DNA of 64,000 bases from Thalassospira sp. MCCC 1A01428 (GTDB lineage Bacteria; Pseudomonadota; Alphaproteobacteria; Rhodospirillales; Thalassospiraceae), in NCBI RefSeq assembly GCF_002115825.1, contig NZ_JFJZ01000001.1, positions 124,001-188,000 on the forward strand, given 5' to 3'. Under the pieces are notes generated by a model, which had not been told where the DNA came from, searched no databases, and worked only from the letters and a program-made list of their open reading frames with translations. Positions 25,510 to 33,819 of the stretch are shown piece after piece. How positions within the stretch are numbered: the first letter of the stretch is position 1; each line of letters begins with the position of its first letter. A program made the translations under genes and the position numbers.

Positions 25510-26547
25510 TTACCCTGTCTCGCGGCCATAAAACCGGGTGGGAACGCCCAAATGGCGCGGTCCCTTGCGCGCGCGGGCCGGATCAATCAGCAGCGATACC
25601 AGTTGTTCGACATAATCGCGCTTGTCAAAGCCGATGGACGATATTGGGTAGCTGTGAAGGTCGGTCAGTGACAGGTTATCAAACCCGTAGAGGCGAATGC
25701 GGCCCGGAATAATACCCTCTTCGCGGTCGCGCAAAACATCGAGAACCCCCATTGCCATGGCATCGGATGTGCAAAAAATGGCGTCGGTATAATGGCGCGG
25801 GTCAATCTGGCGGGCGGCGGCAACGCCAGATGCATAGGAATAATCGCCATGCAATTGGGTGCTGACGAGAATGCCGTGTCGGGCCAGTGCAGTGCGGTAA
25901 AAAGCAATGCGCTGCTTTTCAAGTTCAGAGCTTTCGCGCCCCGTAATCAGCGTTGCGGTTTCAACCTGATGGCGGGCGGCATTTTCAACCGCCTGGTGAA
26001 TTCCCGGGGCGTCATCGGGCTGGACCGAAAGGCTTTGGCTGTCTTGCCGACCATTTAACATGATGACATGATTGGTACGAAAAAAATCCCGGGCTTGCCT
26101 TGGACCAATAAAATCGGAAAAGATAAGGGCGGCGTCAACATGATAGCTGATGCTGCCCCGCAAAAAGTCCCGCGCACTCTTTACCGATCCCAACCTCACA
26201 ATTGATGCCTGCTTGCCGACATCCTGCAATCGGCCAATCAGGATATCAAACAAATCCAGGTCACTAAGATCGCCGATATGATTGACAATAATACTGACCA
26301 GCCCGGTTTGCCGGGTGGACAAGCCCTGAGCCAGCGGGTTGGCGCTATAGCCCAGTTCGCGGGCCGCCGCCAGCACGCGTTCGCGTTTTTCGGCCGCCAC
26401 CGGCTTTTGATCACGCGACAGCGCACGCGATGCCGCCGACAGCGACACACCGGCACGGTTGGCAACATCCTGCAAGGTGGGCAGGCGGTTTTTGCGAAGG
26501 CGGGCGGTATTTTGGTCAGACAGAGTCTGCTCCCCCGGATAAGGCAT
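25510..26547 (-). CDS. LacI-family transcriptional repressor
   Basis: About 345 aa from ATG 26547; a frame open further upstream overlaps the divergent kinase gene and is not credible. The DNA-binding domain is LPTLQDVANRAGVSLSAASR (about residues 21-40), with the hinge helix NPLAQGLSTRQTGLVSIIV following. The C-terminal half is a periplasmic-binding-protein-like sugar domain ending GFDNLSLTDLHSYPISSI. The ATG lacks a good ribosome-binding site, whereas GGGGGAG lies a few codons inside, 6 bases before a CTG, so translation may truly begin there. Inferred to control the transporter-hydrolase operon via TGAAAGCGCTTTCA, with a sugar or glycosyl amino acid as inducer. Confidence 0.92.
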   Translation of the reverse strand: MPYPGEQTLSDQNTARLRKNRLPTLQDVANRAGVSLSAASRALSRDQKPVAAEKRERVLAAARELGYSANPLAQGLSTRQTGLVSIIVNHIGDLSDLDLFDILIGRLQDVGKQASIVRLGSVKSARDFLRGSISYHVDAALIFSDFIGPRQARDFFRTNHVIMLNGRQDSQSLSVQPDDAPGIHQAVENAARHQVETATLITGRESSELEKQRIAFYRTALARHGILVSTQLHGDYSYASGVAAARQIDPRHYTDAIFCTSDAMAMGVLDVLRDREEGIIPGRIRLYGFDNLSLTDLHSYPISSIGFDKRDYVEQLVSLLIDPARARKGPRHLGVPTRFYGRETG

Positions 26548-26588
26548 AGTGTGAAGGGCGAAATTATGGGATCGCAAGGCAAGGTTCA

Positions 26589-27539
26589 ATGAAATACGCA
26601 TTCGATATTGGCGGCACGAAAATAGAGTTTGGTGTTTTTGATCATGACGGCACCATTTTGCACCGGCAAAAGGTTGCAACCCCGCTGGAGGACCGCGACA
26701 GTTTTATTGCCGCGATCCGCGATCTGGTTGTTGATGCAGACCGGAAATTTGCCGGGCATGGCAGTGGATCGGGCGATGCGTCATCATCTGGTGCGGTTGC
26801 GGCCCTGGCCCCGGTTGGCATCAGTTTTGCCGGGGGGCTGGACCCGGAAAGCGGGGCGGTGATTTCGGCAAATGTGCCCCCGATCAAGGGTTGGCCGATT
26901 GCCGCAGGGTTAAGCGATGCCTTGCACCGCCCGGTACGGGTGGAAAACGATGCCGACTGTTTTGCCCTGGCTGAAGCCCGGCAAGGGGCGGGTGAAAGCA
27001 ACCGCACGGTATTTGCCATTATTCTTGGTACCGGGGTTGGCGGCGGTATTGTTGTTGATGGGCAGTTTATTGGCGGGCGCAGCGGCATTCGCGGTGAATG
27101 GGGGCATGGCAATGATATTTCCGGCCCGTTGATGCGCCACGGCATAAAGGCCCGCCAGTGCGGCTGTGGCGGGGCGGCCTGCCTTGACCCGTGGGGGGCG
27201 GCGCGCGGGCTTGAACGGCTTCATGCGGCCTTGCACGGGCGTGATCTTTCCAGCCAGGATATTACAGCGGCATGGCGGGCGGGCAACAGCGCTGCCCTTA
27301 AAACCATTGATGTCTTTGTCGACCTTGTTGCCGGGCAATTGCGCCTGATGGTTAATGTGCTGGACCCCGATATTATCCCGGTGGGTGGGGGCCTTGCTGC
27401 TGAACATGGCCTGATTGCGCGCATTGATGCGGCTGTGCGGGCCAGTGTTTTAGGGCGCTACGACCATGCGCTGGTGGTGCCGGGGCGCTTTTTTGCCGAT
27501 GGTGGCCTGCGCGGGGCTGCCTTGTTACATGATCTTTGA
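26589..27539 (+). CDS. ROK-family sugar kinase (N-acetylglucosamine or glucose kinase-like)
   Basis: A 316-aa ROK kinase. ATP site: FDIGGTKIEFGVFDHDG (about residues 5-21). Sugar and catalytic region: VENDADCFALAEA (about 118-130, catalytic Asp in ENDAD) and ILGTGVGGGIVVDG. Sugar-contacting EWGHG (about 172-176) follows. The zinc-binding ROK signature CGCGGAACLD (about 196-205) is complete. With the neighbouring glycosylasparaginase, the simplest role is phosphorylating the GlcNAc released in the cytoplasm. ROK specificity (GlcNAc, ManNAc, glucose, fructose) cannot be settled by eye. Divergent from the LacI gene, with a 41-bp gap, and 32 bases upstream of cutC. Confidence 0.9.
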   Translation: MKYAFDIGGTKIEFGVFDHDGTILHRQKVATPLEDRDSFIAAIRDLVVDADRKFAGHGSGSGDASSSGAVAALAPVGISFAGGLDPESGAVISANVPPIKGWPIAAGLSDALHRPVRVENDADCFALAEARQGAGESNRTVFAIILGTGVGGGIVVDGQFIGGRSGIRGEWGHGNDISGPLMRHGIKARQCGCGGAACLDPWGAARGLERLHAALHGRDLSSQDITAAWRAGNSAALKTIDVFVDLVAGQLRLMVNVLDPDIIPVGGGLAAEHGLIARIDAAVRASVLGRYDHALVVPGRFFADGGLRGAALLHDL

Positions 27540-27571
27540 TTTTGCCGTGTCTGACCTAAAGGAGGCCACCC

Positions 27572-28273
27572 ATGACCCGCATCAGCCATATGACGCTGGA
27601 AGTTTGTGTTGAAAGTTTTGATGATGCGTTGATCGCCGCCGAAAATGGCGCGGATCGTATCGAATATTGCTCAGCCCTGGCGGTGGGCGGGCTAACGCCA
27701 ACGCCGGGCGCCCTGGCCCGCATCGGTGATATTGCGGTGCCCTGTTTCGTTATGATCCGTCCGCGTCCGGGTAATTTTGTTTATAGCGACGGGGAAATTG
27801 AAACCATGACCCGCGAAATTGCCCTGGCCCGCGATGCCGGGGCGCAAGGTGTTGTTTTCGGGGCCAGCAAGGATGACGGCAGTCTTGACGGGGATGCCTT
27901 GCGTTTGCTGTGTGACGCGGCGGGGGGCATGGCAAAAACACTGCACCGGGCCTTTGATATCACACCGGACCCGTTTGCAGCACTTGAAACGGCAGTTGAA
28001 CTGGGGTTTGACCGTATTTTGACATCGGGCCAAAAAAACACCGCCGAGGAAGGCTGCACCCTGATTGCCGATTTTATCGCGCGTGCGGGCGAACGGATTA
28101 TCATTTTGCCGGGCAGTGGTGTGACGGCTGCCAATGCCAGCACCCTGCGTGCCAAAACCGGCACATCGCAATTACATGCATCGTGCAAGCGGGCGGCATT
28201 GCCGGGCGAAGAAGGCCGCGTTGCCACCGACGCCAGAGCCGTTCGCGATTTGCGCCGGGCGATGGATCATTAA
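27572..28273 (+). CDS. cutC: CutC-family TIM-barrel protein
   Basis: A 233-aa CutC protein: LEVCVESFDDALIAAENGAD (about residues 8-27), RIEYCSALAVGGLTPTPG (about 28-45), MIRPRPGNFVYS (about 59-70), and ILTSGQKNTAEEG (about 149-161). The family was first linked to copper tolerance in E. coli, but that assignment is disputed and the enzyme activity is not settled. Co-location with a ROK kinase and a sugar/amino-acid importer points to carbohydrate metabolism instead. AAAGGAGG gives strong translation initiation. Confidence 0.9.
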   Translation: MTRISHMTLEVCVESFDDALIAAENGADRIEYCSALAVGGLTPTPGALARIGDIAVPCFVMIRPRPGNFVYSDGEIETMTREIALARDAGAQGVVFGASKDDGSLDGDALRLLCDAAGGMAKTLHRAFDITPDPFAALETAVELGFDRILTSGQKNTAEEGCTLIADFIARAGERIIILPGSGVTAANASTLRAKTGTSQLHASCKRAALPGEEGRVATDARAVRDLRRAMDH

Positions 28274-28795
28274 ATTGTCGCTGTTTGATGGACGCGCCTT
28301 CCCTAATCCCTAAGGCACGTTCATCTACCGACAGGTATTGGACGAACCAGGGAAGGTTTGGAGAACTATTCGATCAACAGGCTCGGTCCCGTGTTCGCTT
28401 GCTATATGTATGCCCCAGATTGGTCGGCTCATCGCGTCGTCCCCCATTCTTGCACTATGGCTTATTCATACAAGCGGCGCTGGAAGCCCAAAAACGCCTC
28501 GCGAATGCGGGCAATGGCGATCCGCTTATATGCAAGCCCTGACGTTGAGCTTTTTCTCAGTGATCTTGATAGGGAACTCGGATGTGAGTGACGGAGGCAC
28601 TGGCCGGGGGATTCTGCTCAGGGTAAATATAACGATATCCGCTCAGGTTTTTTGGGCAGAATTTGGCTGGGATCTGGATATCTATCAACAGCGTCAAATG
28701 CCGATCGTTGGCGCAGTGACGCGCCACTTTTGTATTCTGTAACTTCTTAAGTCGGAGATTTGGAACCTGGGGTATCCATGAAGTTCCAATCGTGT
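28274..28795. other. Gene-poor junction between CutC and the restriction locus
   Basis: About 520 bases in which I recognise nothing. Several short frames exist (for example a 77-codon plus-strand frame at 28358-28591) but none has a motif, and the reading shifts between frames as in decayed coding DNA. Base composition is less GC-rich than the flanks. It marks the left edge of the type I restriction region. No terminal repeat or integrase gene is seen. Confidence 0.4.
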
Positions 28796-29545
28796 TCAGC
28801 TTGTCTCAACCCTGTTAATCGCCAACAAGTGTTCATTCTGATCAAGCCAAGCCTTTCGAGCCCGGTAGTCTGGTATTATTGATCCGACCAAGTTCCAGAA
28901 AGGCTTGTCGTGGTTGCGGTGACGAAGGTGGCAAAGCTCATGAACCACTGCGTATTCCAGCACCGTTTTGGGGGCGAAGATCAGATGCCAGTTGATATTG
29001 ATAATCCTGTCATTGCCACAACTGCCCCACAGGTGTTTTTGGTCCTTGATGCGGTATGATTTTGGCTTCAGGTCATTTTTTGGCCCATAGCGACGCATGA
29101 AGTCTTTGACATCCTGTCGCAACCGTTTCTTGAGCCATAACCGCAAAGCATCTTCAATCAGCATGTCCTGTGAGTGCGGCGAGGCAGACGTCGGGTATTC
29201 GATATACAGACCATTGCGGTACGAAACATGGACCAACGTGTCGTCTGTTGAGCCAACTTTCAGCCGCGTCATGCGGCCCCGAAACGGTATCTTTGCCCCG
29301 CTGACAAACCTTGAAATTGAGGGCGATCTGTTTGTTGTTTCCCGCATCTTGCGGGTCTGGTCAAAAATCCATTCCCGACGTCTATGAACGGCCTTGTTAA
29401 TCTGCTCGTCCGTTGCCGTGGGGGGAACAACCACTTCCACCCGTTCCGGCGTCACGGTGATCCTTGCTTTCTCGCAAGTGCCAATGCGCTTTAACTCATA
29501 AGGAATTTTGGTGTTGCCGATTGTCAGGGTTAACATGGTTGTCAC
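28796..29545 (-). CDS. YgjP-like M48 metallopeptidase (DUF45), coupled to hsdR
   Basis: A 249-aa protein with the DUF45/YgjP zinc site VVHELCHLRHRNHDKPFW (about residues 197-214), where HExxH plus a downstream histidine bind zinc. It is preceded by the family landmarks RIKDQKHLWGSC (about 162-173) and NINWHLIFAP (about 180-189). Start is GTG at 29545, overlapping the hsdR stop as GTGA; an ATG three codons inside is possible. Genes of this family are often the last member of type I restriction operons, but what they cleave there is unknown. Confidence 0.88.
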   Translation of the reverse strand: MTTMLTLTIGNTKIPYELKRIGTCEKARITVTPERVEVVVPPTATDEQINKAVHRRREWIFDQTRKMRETTNRSPSISRFVSGAKIPFRGRMTRLKVGSTDDTLVHVSYRNGLYIEYPTSASPHSQDMLIEDALRLWLKKRLRQDVKDFMRRYGPKNDLKPKSYRIKDQKHLWGSCGNDRIININWHLIFAPKTVLEYAVVHELCHLRHRNHDKPFWNLVGSIIPDYRARKAWLDQNEHLLAINRVETS

Positions 29546-32541
29546 TTCGCAAAGGCCTTCAGCGCAAATTCCTCGACTTCCTCAGATACAAGCTTCAGGC
29601 TTCCAAAGCCCATTTCGTGAAGCTTCTGGCGAACCTGTTGACGAAGGGTCTTTCTAAGCTCGCTTTTTTCATGCCACATGGGGGGCGTTGCCGCGTATAT
29701 ACCTTCAAATAATACAGCTATTTCAGCCAGGTCATCAGATGAAATGCCCGCTGGCTGATAGGTTTCGATCACCTTCATGATGCCGTATGCATCTGGCGAC
29801 ATATCCGTGCCTTCATGGGCCTTGGATTCCGCATCCAGGTCCTTGGCAAGGTCCTCGGCCATTCTAAGCTTATCTGCCCAAGACAACTGTGCGCCGTCCA
29901 TTTTTTCCAGCAACTCCTTCAGGCGTTGGGAAAATTTACCATACTGATGTGGATTTTCGTCGAGCTTTTCGTAGACGGTTTTACGGAGTTCCGTCCCCTT
30001 GCGGATTGCCGCCGTTTTAAGGTCGCTTTCCGGTTTGCCGTCCATGTCAAAATCCTGCCAGAAGTCAGGGTCCGTGATCGACCGAAGTTTCACGGTTACG
30101 CTCAATCCCGTGGCATCAAGATGCTCTTCGAGCATTTCGCGGATTTTCTTGCTGTATTCTTTCTGATCAAATGCTTCTTTCTTCTCAAACACCTGTGTGG
30201 CGTACCGAAGGAAGCTTGCGACCCATTTCAGATCTTTGGTGTAGTCCAGAACGGACTTGTCGGGGCTGAGTGCCGCGTAGATGGAAATAAATTCACGGCC
30301 CACAGTGCGATAGGCAAACCACTGATCTTCCGTTTTCAGGATTGCGACAAAGGCGTCATATTCCGTCTTTAAATCGGGCGTACCGCGCTTCAATCCCTTC
30401 ATCATCTTCATGACGGCGGCATGGGCTGCTTTGAGCTGAGAGCGAAGATTGTCCAAGTCTACCATCGCATTCTGCACATCATCGGACCGATAGGACGAAA
30501 GAGCCTCATCAAGGTTCTGAGACACCCCGATATAATCCACGATCAGACCGTTTTTCTTATTGGCATCCGCCACACGGTTGGTCCGTGCAATCGCCTGAAG
30601 AAGGGTATGTTCCTTAAGCGGTTTATCAAGGTACATCACCGATTCAATCGGTGCATCAAAGCCCGTTAACAGCTTGTCACATACAATCAGGAAGTCGGGG
30701 ATTTCCCCCTTCTTGCCAAATGCCTGTTTGACGGATGTCTCTGCATCGCGGTCAAGGTAATGCGCCATCAATCCTTTGCGCAGATCGGCAATATGGTCAT
30801 CTTCGGATGGCTTGTCGTCTTCTTGCGAGCGTGAATAAACACAGGCGGATTTTAGGGCGGCTGCCTTGTGGGCATCCTCGGCGGACATGCCCTGCTTGAT
30901 TAAACCCTCAGCAATCACCCTGTCCAAGGCGCGTTTGTAAAGAATCACCGCTTCGCGATCTATGGCCACGATCTGGGCTTTGAACCCGTCCGGAGCTGCG
31001 TATTCCTTAAAATGCGTCCAGATGTCATAGGCAATAAGATCAATGCGTCTGGGATGCTTTACCAGATCGGCAAAAGTCACACCCCGTTTCTTGAGTTCTT
31101 CAAGCTTGTCATCAGGCAGATCGGCAAACCATTGGTCAAACAGAATGTCGATCTTGGCGTCATCAATGTGCCAGTCGGTCTTGCGCCCGGTGTAATAGAT
31201 CGGAATGGTGGCCCCATCGGCCGCAGCATCATCAATGCCGTATTTGTCGAGATAACCTTCGCCAACAACGCCAAAGTTCTTATAGGTGTCCTTGTCGGAT
31301 TTTTTAATCGGCGTGCCGGTAAAGCCAAAGAACCGCGCTTCAGGCAGGGTTGCACGAAGATACGCGCCAAGGTCCTTTTCCTGTGTGCGGTGGCATTCAT
31401 CCACCATCACAATCCAGTTGCGGGAATTGGCAACGGGCGACTTGGACCCTTGAAATTTGAAGATCGTGGACAAGGCCGTGATGCCGTCAATGCCGCTACC
31501 AATAAGTTTATGAAGGTCGGCAACGGATTCAACACGGACCGGGTTTGGCAATCCACAGGCCTGGAAGGTGCCGCTGATCTGATCATCCAGATCAATGCGA
31601 TCTGTTAGAACCATCAGGTTGGGATTTGCCAGTTCCGGCGATGCTTCGGTCAGATGTGTTTTCAGCTTCAAGGCGGCAAAGACCATGGTGAGCGACTTGC
31701 CAGACCCCTGCGTATGCCAAACCAGCCCCTTGCGGTGTTTGCCGTCCACAACACGGTTGACGATCTTGTTGACCGCGCGGAACTGCTGATAACGGCACAT
31801 CTTCTTGATCTTCCCGACATCGGCTTTTTCAAACACGATGAAATGGGCGATCAGGTCCAACAGGCGCGCAGGTTCCAACAGGCTCCAAAGACCCTTATCA
31901 AGTTCATTGGAGAAGTCTTTCTCCGAACGCGGCCACGGATCACCCCACGAGCCATAGAATTTGGACGGGCTTCCAGTGGTGCCATACAGGCAATTGGTGC
32001 CATCGGTCAGGATGTTGAAACAGTTGGAAAAGAACAGCCTTGGAATATCGCGTTCATACTGTTTGATCTGATCAAATGCCTCGCCGGTCTTGTCTTTGGC
32101 GTTGATCGGTGACTTGGCCTCGATCACCACCACCGGGATGCCGTTGATATAAACCACGATATCAGGAATACGCGACTTTTCCGCCTTCACATAAAGCTGG
32201 TTGGTCACGGCAAAATGGTTGTTTTCCGGGTTCAGGAAATCAATCAGTTTGATGGTCTTGTGTTCCGCCTGACCCTGCACCTTGCGGCTATAGTTCCCGC
32301 GCAAGATTCCCAGCCATTCTTCATTGTCGTTCTTGCTGACCAGTTCGACATAGGCGGCTTGGGCATCTTCGTCCGACAAGCCATTCAAACGTTTAATGGC
32401 ATCGACCAGATGCGGGCGAAACAGAACCTGGTTTTCGCCATCACGCAGGGCTTCGTGTTCCGCCTTCTTTACGAAGCGATAGCCCATATTTCTCAGGGCT
32501 TGGATCGTTGGCTTTTCCGCCAGTTGCCATTCACTGCCCAT
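29542..32541 (-). CDS. hsdR: Type I restriction endonuclease subunit R
   Basis: A 999-aa DNA translocase-nuclease from ATG 32541 (a TTG one codon upstream is possible). The N-terminal PD-(D/E)xK nuclease has Asp in SRIPDIVV and the E-x-K pair in VVVIEAKSP (about residues 127, 141, 143). The superfamily 2 motor shows Walker A TQGSGKS (about 277-283), DECHRTQ as motif II, and FGFTGTPI as motif III. FDAPIESVMYLDKPLKEH and QAIARTNR are motifs V-VI. C-terminal helices bind the methylase core. With HsdM2-HsdS it pulls in DNA from an unmethylated site and cuts at a distance. It shares overlapping junctions with hsdS upstream and the metallopeptidase downstream. Confidence 0.97.
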   Translation of the reverse strand: MGSEWQLAEKPTIQALRNMGYRFVKKAEHEALRDGENQVLFRPHLVDAIKRLNGLSDEDAQAAYVELVSKNDNEEWLGILRGNYSRKVQGQAEHKTIKLIDFLNPENNHFAVTNQLYVKAEKSRIPDIVVYINGIPVVVIEAKSPINAKDKTGEAFDQIKQYERDIPRLFFSNCFNILTDGTNCLYGTTGSPSKFYGSWGDPWPRSEKDFSNELDKGLWSLLEPARLLDLIAHFIVFEKADVGKIKKMCRYQQFRAVNKIVNRVVDGKHRKGLVWHTQGSGKSLTMVFAALKLKTHLTEASPELANPNLMVLTDRIDLDDQISGTFQACGLPNPVRVESVADLHKLIGSGIDGITALSTIFKFQGSKSPVANSRNWIVMVDECHRTQEKDLGAYLRATLPEARFFGFTGTPIKKSDKDTYKNFGVVGEGYLDKYGIDDAAADGATIPIYYTGRKTDWHIDDAKIDILFDQWFADLPDDKLEELKKRGVTFADLVKHPRRIDLIAYDIWTHFKEYAAPDGFKAQIVAIDREAVILYKRALDRVIAEGLIKQGMSAEDAHKAAALKSACVYSRSQEDDKPSEDDHIADLRKGLMAHYLDRDAETSVKQAFGKKGEIPDFLIVCDKLLTGFDAPIESVMYLDKPLKEHTLLQAIARTNRVADANKKNGLIVDYIGVSQNLDEALSSYRSDDVQNAMVDLDNLRSQLKAAHAAVMKMMKGLKRGTPDLKTEYDAFVAILKTEDQWFAYRTVGREFISIYAALSPDKSVLDYTKDLKWVASFLRYATQVFEKKEAFDQKEYSKKIREMLEEHLDATGLSVTVKLRSITDPDFWQDFDMDGKPESDLKTAAIRKGTELRKTVYEKLDENPHQYGKFSQRLKELLEKMDGAQLSWADKLRMAEDLAKDLDAESKAHEGTDMSPDAYGIMKVIETYQPAGISSDDLAEIAVLFEGIYAATPPMWHEKSELRKTLRQQVRQKLHEMGFGSLKLVSEEVEEFALKAFAK

Positions 32542-32544
32542 CAA

Positions 32545-33819
32545 TCAAACCTCCACCCGTTTGCGCCCGGTGAGAAGGTCAGACATGAGGCCAGATTTCA
32601 GGATCAGAAGCTGGTTCAGCTTTAAATTGCTTTTTTCATGTGCAGATAGGGAAGCGTCTAAAGCGGCAACAATTTCGTTCTGTTCTGAGAGTGGTGGAAC
32701 GGCGACAAGTGTTTCCTTCAGTATTTTTTGGGAAATATTTGTTTGAGACAAAGCCATACCCGACTTTTTTCTAAACAATTGTTGCTGCCCCATTGGTGAA
32801 GAAAGAATCAGGGAGAGATACTCACCAGATATCAAATCGAGATTCGCTTTCAACCTAATGAGCTTGTCCGATAGCATCAGCCGCTCACGAACAGCCCTTA
32901 CATATGCTACCACGCCAGTTCGTTCTGCTGGTCCTGCGCGTGTTATTAGTACGTCACCAGCTTGAACTTGAATGTTGGGGCGCGGTTCCAGTGAATTAGG
33001 CAGTTTTTTATTCTCATCCTCAAAGAAGCCGTCCCAATGCACTGATGAGGTTTTCAACACACCCCAATCACCTAATGGCGCAGGAACTTTTTCGCAGTTT
33101 GGTGACCAGCCAGAGTCGATTGAAGTGATTACTCCTTCAACAGAGCAGACCTCCCAAATCTCAGGAATCTCCCCCAGTTCGGTTTGTTTGAACTTGGTGT
33201 GGCCGATGCCTTTGGTGAGGAGGGTTTGAAGCAGTCCTTTTTTGACCTGTTTGGTTTGGTCAATGACGGCTTTGGTCGCGGCAATGGCCTCATCCACGCT
33301 GCTCAGAACTTCCGCGATTTTCTTCTGTTCGGGCAGTGGGGGTAGGAGAAACGAGATTTCTTTGTATGCGGTATAATCTAAGTTTCTTATTCCTGTTGTG
33401 GCCTTTTGTAGCGGAACGGTCTTACCTGAGCGATATAGCCAATCCAACAAGAAATGGGAAAATACAGGGCAAGCAACATCCACATTAATGCGAATGATCT
33501 GCATGAAGTTTGATGCAGAATACCCTTTTCCTTTCCTAAAAAGCCGCACTCTACCGACAGGCTGAGCTGCACTGCCACCTGACCTCTCCAGCAATATGTC
33601 ATCATATTTGAGGCCTTTCTGAATAAGTTTTTTTTCGGAAAAGCTTCTAGAAGCAGCGGTTTCGTATTCTATTGTTCCATCTTTTGCAAAGTTGGTTGCT
33701 CTGAGCACTAAAACATTACTTTGTCTCTCTGGGGGGGCGCCCCAAAACCCTGGGAAATCATCCGCAAATAAATTTTTGATTGATTCGTTTTTCCAACCTT
33801 CAGGAACTTCAAGCGTCAT
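32545..33819 (-). CDS. hsdS: Type I restriction-modification specificity subunit S
   Basis: A 424-aa protein with two target-recognition domains (about residues 1-150 and 205-360), each followed by a conserved dimer-spacer helix. The first spacer contains LPPLPEQKKIAEVLSSVDEA (about 156-175), the second VPPLSEQNEIVAALDASLSA (about 373-392). The recognition domains are visibly more AT-rich than the spacers and the flanking hsd genes, as expected for segments exchanged between strains. The gene overlaps hsdM by 11 bases and ends 3 bases before the hsdR ATG. The bipartite target sequence cannot be read from the protein. Confidence 0.95.
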   Translation of the reverse strand: MTLEVPEGWKNESIKNLFADDFPGFWGAPPERQSNVLVLRATNFAKDGTIEYETAASRSFSEKKLIQKGLKYDDILLERSGGSAAQPVGRVRLFRKGKGYSASNFMQIIRINVDVACPVFSHFLLDWLYRSGKTVPLQKATTGIRNLDYTAYKEISFLLPPLPEQKKIAEVLSSVDEAIAATKAVIDQTKQVKKGLLQTLLTKGIGHTKFKQTELGEIPEIWEVCSVEGVITSIDSGWSPNCEKVPAPLGDWGVLKTSSVHWDGFFEDENKKLPNSLEPRPNIQVQAGDVLITRAGPAERTGVVAYVRAVRERLMLSDKLIRLKANLDLISGEYLSLILSSPMGQQQLFRKKSGMALSQTNISQKILKETLVAVPPLSEQNEIVAALDASLSAHEKSNLKLNQLLILKSGLMSDLLTGRKRVEV

